DNA of 11,390 nt from Actinomycetota bacterium (lineage in GTDB: Bacteria; Actinomycetota; Humimicrobiia; Humimicrobiales; Humimicrobiaceae): contig JAMCVO010000642.1 of NCBI GenBank assembly GCA_023475715.1, positions 1 to 11,390 of the forward strand, read 5' to 3'. This document shows, one piece after another, positions 1 through 6,784 of the stretch. The notes below the pieces were generated by a model that saw nothing but the letters and a program-made list of their open reading frames with translations, did not search any database and was not told the DNA's origin. Positions within the stretch are counted from its first letter, which is position 1; each line of letters starts with the position of its first letter. The translations under genes were made by a program, and so were the position numbers.

Positions 1-521
1 CAAGAATCAAGGTTTTAAGCCAGCTTGCAGTTGTGTATGTTGACTTATTCAGAGGCACACCTCTTTTAATGCAGATTATTTTTGTTTATTACGCTCTTCC
101 TTATCTGGGTATTAATCTTCCTGCAATTGTTGCAGGAATTGTTGCATTATCAGTAAACAGCGGTGCTTATGTATCAGAAATTTTCAGGGCAGGGATTGAA
201 TCCATAGATAAGGGACAAACAGAAGCAGCGCGATCGCTTGGCATGTCTTACATGCAGGCAATGAGGTATGTTGTAATTCCACAGACTATAAAAAGAGTTC
301 TGCCTCCTCTGACCAATGAGTTTGTTGCCCTTATCAAGGATTCATCATTGCTGTCTGTAATTGCAATAGCGGAACTTATGAGAACAGCTAAAGAAATGAT
401 GACCTGGAAAATGAACCCTTCGTCACTGACAGCAGCCGCTATAATTTATCTTATAATTACACTCCCGCTTACCAGGTATGTCAGCTACATGGAGAAGAAA
501 CTCAAGAAAAGTGAGGCATGA
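1..521 (+). CDS. Polar amino acid ABC transporter permease, 5'-truncated
   Basis: Inner-membrane permease subunit of a polar amino acid uptake (PAAT) ABC importer. The reading frame is open to the left edge (first full codon at 3), so the N-terminus lies outside the window and about 172 of the usual 215-230 residues are present. A GTG at 33 is in frame but is an internal Val, since the family's conserved R-G-T-P-L-L-x-Q segment follows directly and coding continuity runs upstream. The EAA loop that docks on the ATPase is clear (EAARSLGMS, then [11 protein letters not shown]), as is the [10 protein letters not shown] segment typical of this family. Several hydrophobic helices surround it. The ATPase gene follows after 1 nt, so the two are translationally linked. 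A substrate-binding protein gene would be expected upstream. The amino acid transported cannot be read from the permease. Confidence 0.93.
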   Translation, partial: RIKVLSQLAVVYVDLFRGTPLLMQIIFVYYALPYLGINLPAIVAGIVALSVNSGAYVSEIFRAGIESIDKGQTEAARSLGMSYMQAMRYVVIPQTIKRVLPPLTNEFVALIKDSSLLSVIAIAELMRTAKEMMTWKMNPSSLTAAAIIYLIITLPLTRYVSYMEKKLKKSEA

Positions 522-522
522 T

Positions 523-1248
523 TTGATAAAGATTGTAGATTTACATAAAAAGTTCGGTCACCTGCACGTGCTCAAAGGTGTAAATCTTGAAATAAAAAAG
601 GGTGAGGTCTGGGTAATAATAGGACCCAGCGGTTCCGGCAAAAGCACATTACTGAGATCTATAAATCTACTCGAAGAACCTACCTCCGGCAAGATTTTTC
701 TTGAGGATCTGGAAATAACTTCCAAAAAAGTTGACAAAAACAAAGTTAGACAGCGTATTGGTATGGTATTCCAGAGCTTTAATCTTTTCCCCCACATGAA
801 TGTGCTTGGCAATGTTACTATTGCGCTTCTTAAAGTTCTTAAGATGAAACCGGAACAGGCAAAAAAAATTGGTATAGATCTTCTTACCAGAGTTGGTCTA
901 AAGGACAAAATTGAAGCTTATCCTAATCAATTATCAGGTGGACAGAAGCAGAGAGTAGCAATTGCAAGAGCGCTTGCGATGAATCCGGATGCCATGCTTT
1001 TTGATGAAGTAACTTCCGCATTGGACCCCGAGCTCGTAAAAGAAGTGCTTGATGTAATGAAAGATCTTGCAAAAAGCGGTATGACGATGCTTGTTGTAAC
1101 CCATGAAATGGGTTTTGCCAAAGAGGTTGGTTCACATGTAATATTTATGGATGAAGGGCAAATAGTGGAGGAGGGGATAGCGTCAGTACTTTTTGAGAAT
1201 CCCAGACACTCCAGAACAAAAGCTTTCCTAGATGCGGTTTTATATTAG
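523..1248 (+). CDS. Polar amino acid ABC transporter ATP-binding protein (GlnQ/HisP type)
   Basis: Cytoplasmic ATPase that powers the importer whose permease is just upstream. From a TTG start at 523 the protein is 241 residues, the normal length for GlnQ-type subunits, beginning [12 protein letters not shown]. The longer frame from ATG 478 would add 15 Arg-rich residues unlike the family and overlap the permease by 44 nt. A GTGAGG Shine-Dalgarno-like element at 511-516 sits 6 nt before the TTG. All nucleotide-binding motifs are intact: Walker [10 protein letters not shown] (34-42), Q-loop Gln84, signature LSGGQ (137-141), Walker B MLFDE (158-162) and the H-loop His194. The D-loop reads [10 protein letters not shown], with Val in place of the commoner Pro, as in many Gram-positive relatives. 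Family assignment is secure; substrate is not. Confidence 0.93.
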   Translation: MIKIVDLHKKFGHLHVLKGVNLEIKKGEVWVIIGPSGSGKSTLLRSINLLEEPTSGKIFLEDLEITSKKVDKNKVRQRIGMVFQSFNLFPHMNVLGNVTIALLKVLKMKPEQAKKIGIDLLTRVGLKDKIEAYPNQLSGGQKQRVAIARALAMNPDAMLFDEVTSALDPELVKEVLDVMKDLAKSGMTMLVVTHEMGFAKEVGSHVIFMDEGQIVEEGIASVLFENPRHSRTKAFLDAVLY

Positions 1249-1281
1249 ATTTTTTATTAAAAAAGGTAATATTGGATTTCC

Positions 1282-1353
1282 GGACTTATCAGATCTAAGG
1301 ATCTTATCCAAGTAAAGAGGCTTATCCAGATGTGGGGACTATCCAATCAATTT
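1282..1353 (+). repeat. Degenerate 18-bp tandem array, four copies
   Basis: Four consecutive units share the core TTATCCA or a close variant: cores begin at 1286, 1304, 1322 and 1339, so the period is 18, 18 and 17 bp. Units run 1282-1299, 1300-1317, 1318-1335 and 1336-1353. They fill the spacer between the ATPase gene and the two-membrane-segment protein and end just before its ribosome-binding site. No reading frame uses them. A weak AGATC/GATCT stem lies at 1291-1304. Function is unknown; a set of binding sites or a replication-slippage product are both possible. Confidence 0.5.
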
Positions 1354-1370
1354 AAAAAAGCAGGTGTAAA

Positions 1371-2012
1371 ATGAAAAAATTAAGATTAAAAATTTTTGCG
1401 TTTATTCTTGTGCTTTTTGGCATAGTTGGTATGACCGGATCTATTGCGGGAATTCCAATCGCCAGCAAATATCTTAAGGGTATGAATACTTTACCTGAAA
1501 TAAATGAAACTGTTGTTGCCGGTTTCAGCTCAATTTCAGCCACGGTTACCGATGTTTCATCAACAACTAAAAACGTAACCAAAACACTTATTGAAACCAA
1601 GAAATCTCTTTCAAACGCATCGTTATTGTCTGATCAGGCTGGAACAGCATTTCATCAAATTTCAGAAGATGTAAATTTTGAAATATTTGGCTATAAGCCT
1701 CTTGCAGAAACTTCGACTTATTTTAAGGATATAGGAGATACCCTTGCTGAGCTTTCAAGCCAGATTTTAAATACTGTGGATTCCCTTGATGTCAACATCC
1801 AAGATGTTGATAAACTAAGCCAGGATTTTATTTTAATATCAGCAAAACTGGATAAGGTTTCAGAAGTTAGCAACAGGACACTTACATTGCTGCCGATAGA
1901 AAGTTTTTTAAGAGTAGCCTACATATTTTTAATTTACATTGCGGTTCTTCATCTGATGTTTGTAATTATAGGCTTAGGCATGCTGCAGCTTTCATCCAGA
2001 ATATTACCCTAG
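1371..2012 (+). CDS. Hypothetical membrane protein with helical extracytoplasmic domain
   Basis: Unrecognised protein of 213 residues. An AGGTG ribosome-binding element at 1362-1366 supports the ATG at 1371. After a basic start (MKKLRLK) there is a hydrophobic segment at about 8-30 and a second one at about 180-204, close to the C-terminus. The 150 residues between are rich in Ser, Thr, Asp and Leu, with heptad-like spacing of hydrophobic positions from about 50 to 170, suggesting long amphipathic helices or a coiled coil outside the membrane. There are no cysteines and no catalytic motif that I can see. The layout (helix, long helical domain, helix) recalls sensor or spacer domains of membrane proteins, but no cytoplasmic output domain follows. 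It is separated from the ABC genes by a repeat array, so an operon link is uncertain. Confidence 0.75.
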   Translation: MKKLRLKIFAFILVLFGIVGMTGSIAGIPIASKYLKGMNTLPEINETVVAGFSSISATVTDVSSTTKNVTKTLIETKKSLSNASLLSDQAGTAFHQISEDVNFEIFGYKPLAETSTYFKDIGDTLAELSSQILNTVDSLDVNIQDVDKLSQDFILISAKLDKVSEVSNRTLTLLPIESFLRVAYIFLIYIAVLHLMFVIIGLGMLQLSSRILP

Positions 2013-2024
2013 TTTGTCAAGAGA

Positions 2025-2055
2025 GAATAAGATCTCAATATATTCGATCTTATTC
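2025..2055 (+). terminator. Perfect 10-bp hairpin after the 1371-2012 gene
   Basis: GAATAAGATC at 2025-2034 is followed by an 11-nt loop and its exact reverse complement GATCTTATTC at 2046-2055. It starts 12 nt after the stop codon, which suits a transcript end, but no T-run follows on the plus strand, so it could instead stabilise the 3' end or be an operator for the acetyltransferase gene. Confidence 0.45.
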
Positions 2056-2075
2056 ATAAAAATGTAAAAAATAGA

Positions 2076-2141
2076 ATATCGAAATTTACTGAAAGTATAA
2101 ATAAATGCAAGAAATAAATATTGAAATTACTGAAAGTATAA
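2076..2141 (+). repeat. Direct repeat across the acetyltransferase start codon
   Basis: A 25-nt segment at 2076-2100 recurs as 24 nt at 2118-2141, with one substitution and one missing T. The shared core is ACTGAAAGTATAA. The first copy lies upstream of the ATG at 2105 and supplies the only Shine-Dalgarno-like bases (GAAAG, 2091-2095). The second copy codes for residues 5-12 or so of the protein. This looks like a small local duplication. Confidence 0.6.
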
Positions 2142-2695
2142 GCAAAAACCAGCGCATCCGTGCAATTGAAATCTTTTATGATGCTTTTGAGAGAAAAATA
2201 AGAGCTTTAATAAAATCCAAAGAGAAGGCAATTTCAATATACAGCAACTCTTTGAAGAATGACCATGTGTTTTATGCTTTGCTGAACGGAAATATTGTAG
2301 GTTTAATTGGCCTGCATTATAAAAATAAAACCTTTCTTGACCTCAAATACGGGGATATTAGGAAATATTTTAATCCTTTACGAAGTTATTTCATTTACAG
2401 GATTTGCAAGCTAGCATCACCAAAGATTAAAGATGATGTCTTAAGAATAGATTCTATTGCTGTGGACAAATCTATTAGAAGCCAGGGTATTGGAACACTG
2501 CTAATAAACAAGGTCTTCGAATTTGCAAAAAATGAGGGTTTTAAGGAAGTTATCCTTGAAGTAGTTAACACAAACCCGAAGGCTAAAGCCTTATATGAGA
2601 GAATAGGATTTAGGGAAAAGAAAATTGTCAGATATTATTTTCTAACCAGGTCAGCAGGATTTTCTTCAGAATATGTAATGTCCTACAAACTATAG
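2105..2695 (+). CDS. GNAT-family N-acetyltransferase
   Basis: Cytoplasmic acetyl-CoA-dependent acetyltransferase of 196 residues. The acetyl-CoA pyrophosphate loop is seen as R-S-Q-G-I-G (125-130), matching the R/Q-x-x-G-x-G/A motif, preceded by the strand LRIDSIAVD that carries the substrate-side edge. The following helix and the N-P-x-A-x-x-L-Y-E-R-I-G-F segment (157-169) are classic GNAT motif B. The N-terminal 50 residues and the region 75-110 are less typical and likely form the acceptor pocket. The acceptor may be a small amine, antibiotic or protein N-terminus; sequence alone does not say. The ribosome-binding site is weak (GAAAG, 9 nt before ATG 2105). The gene faces the lipoprotein gene, 76 nt away, tail to tail. 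Confidence 0.88.
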   Translation: MQEINIEITESISKNQRIRAIEIFYDAFERKIRALIKSKEKAISIYSNSLKNDHVFYALLNGNIVGLIGLHYKNKTFLDLKYGDIRKYFNPLRSYFIYRICKLASPKIKDDVLRIDSIAVDKSIRSQGIGTLLINKVFEFAKNEGFKEVILEVVNTNPKAKALYERIGFREKKIVRYYFLTRSAGFSSEYVMSYKL

Positions 2696-2707
2696 TTTTA
2701 AATTTTT

Positions 2708-2738
2708 GCAGAGACGCCTGCGGCTTTGCTGTATCTGC
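2708..2738. terminator. Imperfect hairpin between convergent genes
   Basis: GCAGAGAC at 2708-2715 pairs with GTATCTGC at 2731-2738 with one mismatch, enclosing a GC-rich loop that contains a small GCC/GGC stem. The spacer is clearly richer in G and C than its surroundings and separates two convergent genes, so a bidirectional terminator is the simplest reading. Neither side has a proper T-run, so the call is tentative. Confidence 0.3.
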
Positions 2739-2771
2739 TGCAATCTGCCAACCTGGAAAGAATCCTATATC

Positions 2772-4238
2772 TTATTTTGTAATCCAGCCGACCAAGTCTA
2801 AATATCCGCCTGATGCAGCGATAGAGACATTTTCGCTTTCAATATCAACAGATTCTACCTGGTACTGCATAATATATTCAAAGTTTTCATCATAAATTGC
2901 TCTTAAAAATCCAATTTGCTTTCCGTCCGGTGAAAATACCGGTTTGAAAGGACCAACATCATAACTGGTTAATTTCTTTTGCTGTTTCCCTTTAGAATCA
3001 ATTAAAAAAATGTCACCGCTCGGTATCTGGCTTGAAATAGTCCCATATCTTTTTGAGCCTACATATACAATCAGCGGATTTGAGCTATCGGCACCATAGA
3101 CAGATGGCTGCTGCTCTCTTAAATTATTATCTTTTGTAAGCCTTGCAGGATTTGAAGCAGAAATATCAGAAATCCATAAATCTCCATCTTCTTCAAAATC
3201 TCCCAGCAGTTGAAAAATCATTTTTTCAATCCCTGGAAGATAAAAGAAATTGTCAAAACTTGAAAAAATTTCAGGGGCGCCTTCTTTTCCCCCAAATACG
3301 GACTTAGAAAATAGATCTTCGACTTTTCCGCTTTCGATATCAATAGAAGACAGTCCCTCATTTGTTGTATAAAAACCTGTAGTCTCTCCGTCTTCTTCAA
3401 CAGGGTAGTAAGGGTGGAATATTGCTCCGATTTTTTTCTCGTCATCATATAAGAAAGCCGGAGCTAACATTAAAGTGGATCGGAGCGAAGCACCTATTAC
3501 ATCAAGCTGGATCTCAGATCTTTGCCCTGTTTGAACATCAACCTTATATATTCCTGCATCTCTTGTGTTTGAACCATACTGATCTTTAACCCTTTCGTAT
3601 ATAAGAAATCTGCTGTCGCTTGTCCATATAGGTTTGCCGTAAATATCAACAATATTTATATATTCTTCCTGGTCGGTATAGTCGAATTCTTCCAGAAGCT
3701 TAATGCTTTTGCTTGGGATATCTATTACTGCTAATGCGCTGTATGCACCTCTTCCGCCTTCAACAAACTTGCAAGCTATTTTCATCCCATCCGGGGAAAT
3801 GCTAAAAACCGGACCCAAGTCATATTTTTCATCTATATCACTGAAAATAAGTTCTTTATCTGAACCATCTGCAGATACAGAATAAATATTTTCAACTCTA
3901 TGTTCAAAATGATTTGAGTTGGAATCTGAAGTAATTTCCGTATAAACCAATCTTAAGTTACCGCTGTCACTTGCATCAGGGTTTGCTGACTCTGTACTTT
4001 CGCTGTCTTCAACCTCTGATTTTTGGGTTTGCTCGTTAGAATTGCCGTCCTCGCCGCTTGCCTTTTTATCGGCGCTGCTGCTTTCTGAACTTGCCGCAAG
4101 CGCAGCTTTGATTATTTTAGAAACTGCAGTGCAGGAAGTTAGTGAAAATACTAAAAACAAAATTATCAAAAAAACTGAAATAGTTAATTTTAAAACCAAT
4201 AATTTTTTATGTTTCTTTCCTGAAGAAAAATATAACAT
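2772..4238 (-). CDS. Lipoprotein with TolB/PD40-like beta-propeller domain
   Basis: Exported lipoprotein of 488 residues. A lysine-rich start and hydrophobic stretch (about 13-32) lead to the lipobox L-T-S-C, giving lipidation at Cys36. Residues 49-95 are a low-complexity Ser/Glu/Asp/Asn linker that would hold the domain away from the membrane. From about 96 to the end is a beta-propeller with repeats of the type found in TolB, PD40 and dipeptidyl-peptidase propellers: SPDG at 148-151 and 436-439, and the related W-T-S-D-S-R at 205-210. There is no peptidase domain and no catalytic serine motif, so a binding or scaffold role is likelier than hydrolysis. GGAGGG lies 6 nt before the ATG on the minus strand, which fixes the start. 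A promoter is visible just upstream. The ligand is unknown. Confidence 0.85.
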   Translation of the reverse strand: MLYFSSGKKHKKLLVLKLTISVFLIILFLVFSLTSCTAVSKIIKAALAASSESSSADKKASGEDGNSNEQTQKSEVEDSESTESANPDASDSGNLRLVYTEITSDSNSNHFEHRVENIYSVSADGSDKELIFSDIDEKYDLGPVFSISPDGMKIACKFVEGGRGAYSALAVIDIPSKSIKLLEEFDYTDQEEYINIVDIYGKPIWTSDSRFLIYERVKDQYGSNTRDAGIYKVDVQTGQRSEIQLDVIGASLRSTLMLAPAFLYDDEKKIGAIFHPYYPVEEDGETTGFYTTNEGLSSIDIESGKVEDLFSKSVFGGKEGAPEIFSSFDNFFYLPGIEKMIFQLLGDFEEDGDLWISDISASNPARLTKDNNLREQQPSVYGADSSNPLIVYVGSKRYGTISSQIPSGDIFLIDSKGKQQKKLTSYDVGPFKPVFSPDGKQIGFLRAIYDENFEYIMQYQVESVDIESENVSIAASGGYLDLVGWITK

Positions 4239-4288
4239 ATAAGACCCTCCTTTTTATGAATACATAAAAACTATTTTACCAGAAAATG

Positions 4289-4317
4289 AATTTAATATAA
4301 GGAATAAGAAAGGTCAA
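4289..4317 (-). promoter_or_regulatory. Candidate sigma-70 promoter of the propeller lipoprotein
   Basis: On the minus strand TTGACC (4317-4312, 5 of 6 to consensus) and TAAATT (4294-4289, 4 of 6) are separated by 17 nt. Transcription would start near 4282, leaving a leader of about 45 nt with a strong GGAGGG site before the start codon. Confidence 0.5.
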
Positions 4318-4396
4318 CCTTAGCCTTTTCATTTGATTTTGCGACATAATCCAATTATTATAATTTACTTAAAAATGTCTTTAAAAATCTCAATTA

Positions 4397-4405
4397 TGAT
4401 ATAAT
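4397..4405 (+). promoter_or_regulatory. Extended -10 promoter for the small membrane protein
   Basis: TGATATAAT is a perfect TATAAT (4400-4405) with the TGn extension. No good -35 box is seen at the right distance, which an extended -10 does not strictly need. A second TATAAT lies at 4359-4364. The start codon is at 4451. Confidence 0.5.
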
Positions 4406-4450
4406 TTTTTTGATTATTTATTAAAATGTGACTTTTTCAGTCGTGAAGAA

Positions 4451-4858
4451 ATGGAAAGTTTCAATCGGCAAATTATTAAAAACAAACCCAAAACTGTTGC
4501 AATAATTTTTGCTGTGCTTTTATTTGATTTTATCATACTGATATTTTTACCCTCAATAATCGGTCTTGAAGGGATGGATGGCGGGTTTGCTGTAAGTCTG
4601 ATATCCTTTTTTCTTGCCATTTCAAGCCTTATTATTGTCATAATTTATTTTCAACTTGCCAAAAAGTTTAAAAGAATTACTTCCGGGGATAATGTCATTG
4701 CTCATTGGAGATATGAAAGGGAAGAATGGCTGAAATTTTCTGATAAAGAATATAAATATGAAAAAAATAAAAACAGGTCACTTCTCTTATTTATAGGAGT
4801 CATATCATTGATAGTATTTATCATTGTTGCACTTGCTAATCCTGGCTTACATACATAG
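4451..4858 (+). CDS. Small three-helix membrane protein of unknown function
   Basis: Unrecognised 135-residue integral membrane protein. Hydrophobic helices are at about 14-36, 46-68 and 110-129. Between helix 2 and helix 3 is a charged loop of about 40 residues carrying a notable aromatic and acidic motif, N-V-I-A-H-W-R-Y-E-R-E-E-W (81-93), followed by a Lys/Glu-rich stretch. By the positive-inside rule, the basic N-terminus, the K-K-F-K-R after helix 2 and the loop would be cytoplasmic. The ribosome-binding site is weak (GAAGA just before the ATG). It stands alone with its own promoter, between a divergent lipoprotein gene and msrA. No catalytic motif is visible, and I assign no function. 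Confidence 0.72.
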   Translation: MESFNRQIIKNKPKTVAIIFAVLLFDFIILIFLPSIIGLEGMDGGFAVSLISFFLAISSLIIVIIYFQLAKKFKRITSGDNVIAHWRYEREEWLKFSDKEYKYEKNKNRSLLLFIGVISLIVFIIVALANPGLHT

Positions 4859-4968
4859 CATAAAGTTTACAATATTAATATTAAAATGTAAAGTAATATT
4901 TTAATTAAGGCACTACATTGGCATTTTGAAATCTTATAGTTATTTTTGTGCTTAAATTAGATTTGTAC

Positions 4969-4977
4969 TGATATAAT
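4969..4977 (+). promoter_or_regulatory. Extended -10 promoter of msrA
   Basis: TGATATAAT, the same nine bases as the promoter at 4397-4405, ends 25 nt before the msrA ATG at 5003. Transcription would start near 4984. This excludes the in-frame TTG at 4979 as the start codon for transcripts from this promoter. No strong -35 box is seen. Confidence 0.55.
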
Positions 4978-5002
4978 TTTGCCAAAAAGTGCGGAAGTCG
5001 GG

Positions 5003-5584
5003 ATGAAAAATAATGAAATCAGCCGCTTTGAAGAAAAAAATGAAAACATCAAAACCGAGACAGCGGTTCTTGGAGGTGGGTGTTTCTGGTGTCTTGAAGC
5101 GGTTTTTTCCCAATTAAAAGGTGTCCTAAAAGTCGAATCAGGTTACTCCGGAGGTGATAAGCCAGATCCGGATTACAGAGAGGTTTGCAGTGGAAATACA
5201 GGACATGCTGAAGTTATAAAAATTGAATTTGACCCTGATAAGATAAGCTATGAGATACTGCTGCGTATTTTTTTTACAGTGCATGACCCTACAACCCTTA
5301 ACCGACAGGGAAATGACACAGGTACCCAGTACAGGTCAATAATTCTTTACAATTCACCCCGGCAGGAGCAAATAGCATCACGTGTTATCAAGGAGATCGA
5401 AGACTCTAAAATATATACGGATCCTCTTGTGACAGAAATCAAACCGCTTCAGACATTCTATAAGGCTGAAAACTATCATCAGGAGTATTTTTATAATAAC
5501 CCTTATCAGCCTTATTGCCAGGCAATCATTTCGCCAAAAGTTGAAAAGTTCAGAAAAAAATTTAGCGGTTATTTGAAAGAATAA
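5003..5584 (+). CDS. msrA: Peptide-methionine (S)-S-oxide reductase MsrA
   Basis: Cytoplasmic repair enzyme that reduces the S-epimer of methionine sulfoxide in proteins and free amino acid. The ATG at 5003 is chosen over an in-frame TTG at 4979: GGAAG (4993-4997) precedes it by 5 nt, and the TTG lies upstream of the probable transcription start. The resulting 193 residues begin with about 20 variable residues. The active-site motif G-C-F-W-C is at 26-30, with Cys27 as the nucleophile and Cys30 as a probable resolving cysteine; Cys172 in N-P-Y-Q-P-Y-C-Q may also recycle. Other family hallmarks are G-Y-S-G-G (47-51), T-G-H-A-E-V (66-71), H-D-P-T-T-L-N-R-Q-G-N-D-x-G-T-Q-Y-R-S (94-112) and Y-H-Q-E-Y (158-162). 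No MsrB domain is fused. It converges on the repressor gene 37 nt away. Confidence 0.96.
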   Translation: MKNNEISRFEEKNENIKTETAVLGGGCFWCLEAVFSQLKGVLKVESGYSGGDKPDPDYREVCSGNTGHAEVIKIEFDPDKISYEILLRIFFTVHDPTTLNRQGNDTGTQYRSIILYNSPRQEQIASRVIKEIEDSKIYTDPLVTEIKPLQTFYKAENYHQEYFYNNPYQPYCQAIISPKVEKFRKKFSGYLKE

Positions 5585-5621
5585 TGTTTTATAGAAAGCA
5601 AGGAAAACGGTTGTTTAAAAT

Positions 5622-6695
5622 CTAGTTTATTTTTCTGACAGAACCTCTGATTACCAGATTTGGTTCAAAAACAATTTTCTCTATGACTTTTTTATTTTCA
5701 TTTTCTATGTTTTCAATAAGTATCCTGGCGCTCTGAATTCCTATTCTTTTTCTAGGCTGATGTATTGTAGTGAGGGGCGGTGAAAGCGCGCTTGTGACTT
5801 TGATGTTGTCATAGCCTATTATACTGTAGTTTACTGGAATCTCAAACCGCAGCTCGTTTGCAACGGCATAGATTCCCAGTGCCAGAAGATCCCCGAGGGT
5901 CACTATTCCGGTAAAATTCAGACTGACATTCTGGTCGTTGACTGTAAGAAGGTTCTTAAAAGCGGCATAGCCTCCATCCATGGAAAATTCCCTGGCTCTC
6001 AAGATTAAGTCATCCCTATGTTTTATCTTGTGTTTTTTAAGGGTCTTAAAAAAAGACTCGATAAACTGGCCTGCAAGAGACGTTTCAGTTTCATGAGGTG
6101 CTAAAAATAGCAGGATATCTCTATGCCCGTTCTGTATAAGATATTCGAGCGCAATTTCTGCTCCTTTACCATGGTCTGTGTAGACATAGCTGATATTGTC
6201 AAATCTTGGCAGGCAGTCAATTATAACAGCATTGATATTATTCTGGATCAGGAACTCTATGTTCTTACTTTTATCATTACTTGGGGAGATGATAATTCCA
6301 TCGACTCTTTTTGAAAGCATTGAGAGTATATTTTTTTTCTCCCTTTCGTTTTCATAATTTGAGTAGCTTACAATCATTGAATAACCTCTTTCATTCAATG
6401 CTTCTCCTATAGAGCTTAGAACTTCGGTATAGAAAGGGTTATTAAGATCATTTAAAATAATTCCGACAGTATGGGTCTTTTTTTCACGCAAGCCCTTTGC
6501 AAGGGAGTCGGGATAATAATTTAAATCTCTGGCAAGTTCACTGATTTTCTTTATCGTATCAGGGCTTGTCTTCGGGTCCTTTGACAGGGCTCTTGATACA
6601 GTGGATGGTGCAACACCAGCAAGTTTTGCAATATGCTTGATCGTTACTCTGTTTGAATTATTAACCGGAATTATTTTATTTTTACTACTTGACAT
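5622..6695 (-). CDS. LacI-family transcriptional repressor
   Basis: DNA-binding repressor of 357 residues from ATG 6695; an in-frame TTG nine bases upstream is less likely. No Shine-Dalgarno is visible for either. After a 16-residue polar extension comes the LacI helix-turn-helix, T-I-K-H-I-A-K-L-A-G-V-A-P-S-T-V-S-R-A-L (18-37), then the hinge helix P-D-S-L-A-K-G-L-R (62-70) and a periplasmic-binding-protein-like core starting T-V-G-I-I (76-80). The G-Y-D-N segment (294-297) and the L-T-T-I-H-Q-P stretch (308-314) are typical. At the place where LacI and PurR have an effector-contacting Arg, this protein appears to have Gln210, hinting at an unusual ligand. It is transcribed away from the methyltransferase operon, with two matching operators between, so local and autoregulatory control is the natural inference. 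A CcpA-like global role is the alternative. Confidence 0.92.
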   Translation of the reverse strand: MSSSKNKIIPVNNSNRVTIKHIAKLAGVAPSTVSRALSKDPKTSPDTIKKISELARDLNYYPDSLAKGLREKKTHTVGIILNDLNNPFYTEVLSSIGEALNERGYSMIVSYSNYENEREKKNILSMLSKRVDGIIISPSNDKSKNIEFLIQNNINAVIIDCLPRFDNISYVYTDHGKGAEIALEYLIQNGHRDILLFLAPHETETSLAGQFIESFFKTLKKHKIKHRDDLILRAREFSMDGGYAAFKNLLTVNDQNVSLNFTGIVTLGDLLALGIYAVANELRFEIPVNYSIIGYDNIKVTSALSPPLTTIHQPRKRIGIQSARILIENIENENKKVIEKIVFEPNLVIRGSVRKIN

Positions 6696-6723
6696 TTTAA
6701 ACAAAGTATTTTAAATTTATTAT

Positions 6724-6757
6724 TGCAAACGTTTCCATTAGAATGGAAACGTTTCTG
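6724..6757. promoter_or_regulatory. Paired LacI-type operators
   Basis: Two copies of the palindrome AAACGTTT, centred at 6730/6731 and 6750/6751, are 20 bp apart, about two helical turns. Together they form a perfect 13-bp inverted repeat, AAACGTTTCCATT at 6727-6739 and its complement at 6742-6754, around a 2-bp centre. The left site, TGCAAACGTTTCCA (6724-6737), matches the catabolite-responsive pattern TGNAANCGNTTNCA at every fixed position; the right site matches except for its last two bases. The central CG step is what LacI hinge helices recognise. They lie between the repressor gene and the methyltransferase operon. Confidence 0.87.
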
Positions 6758-6784
6758 AAAGAATTCTATATTTATAATTATAAT
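6755..6784 (+). promoter_or_regulatory. Candidate promoter of the methyltransferase operon
   Basis: CTGAAA (6755-6760, 4 of 6 to the -35 consensus), an 18-nt spacer and a perfect TATAAT (6779-6784). The -35 box overlaps the edge of the right operator, so bound repressor would block polymerase. The leader to ATG 6939 would be about 148 nt. A second TATAAT lies at 6773-6778. Confidence 0.5.

Noticed and set aside
478..522. N-terminal extension of the ABC ATPase from ATG 478
   Set aside because: The extra residues are Arg-rich, overlap the end of the permease gene and are absent from the family; the TTG at 523 has a well-placed ribosome-binding site.
1250..1264. TTTTTT-ATT-AAAAAA inverted repeat after the ABC ATPase gene as a terminator
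   Set aside because: The stem is only six A-T pairs with no following T-run, too weak to call.
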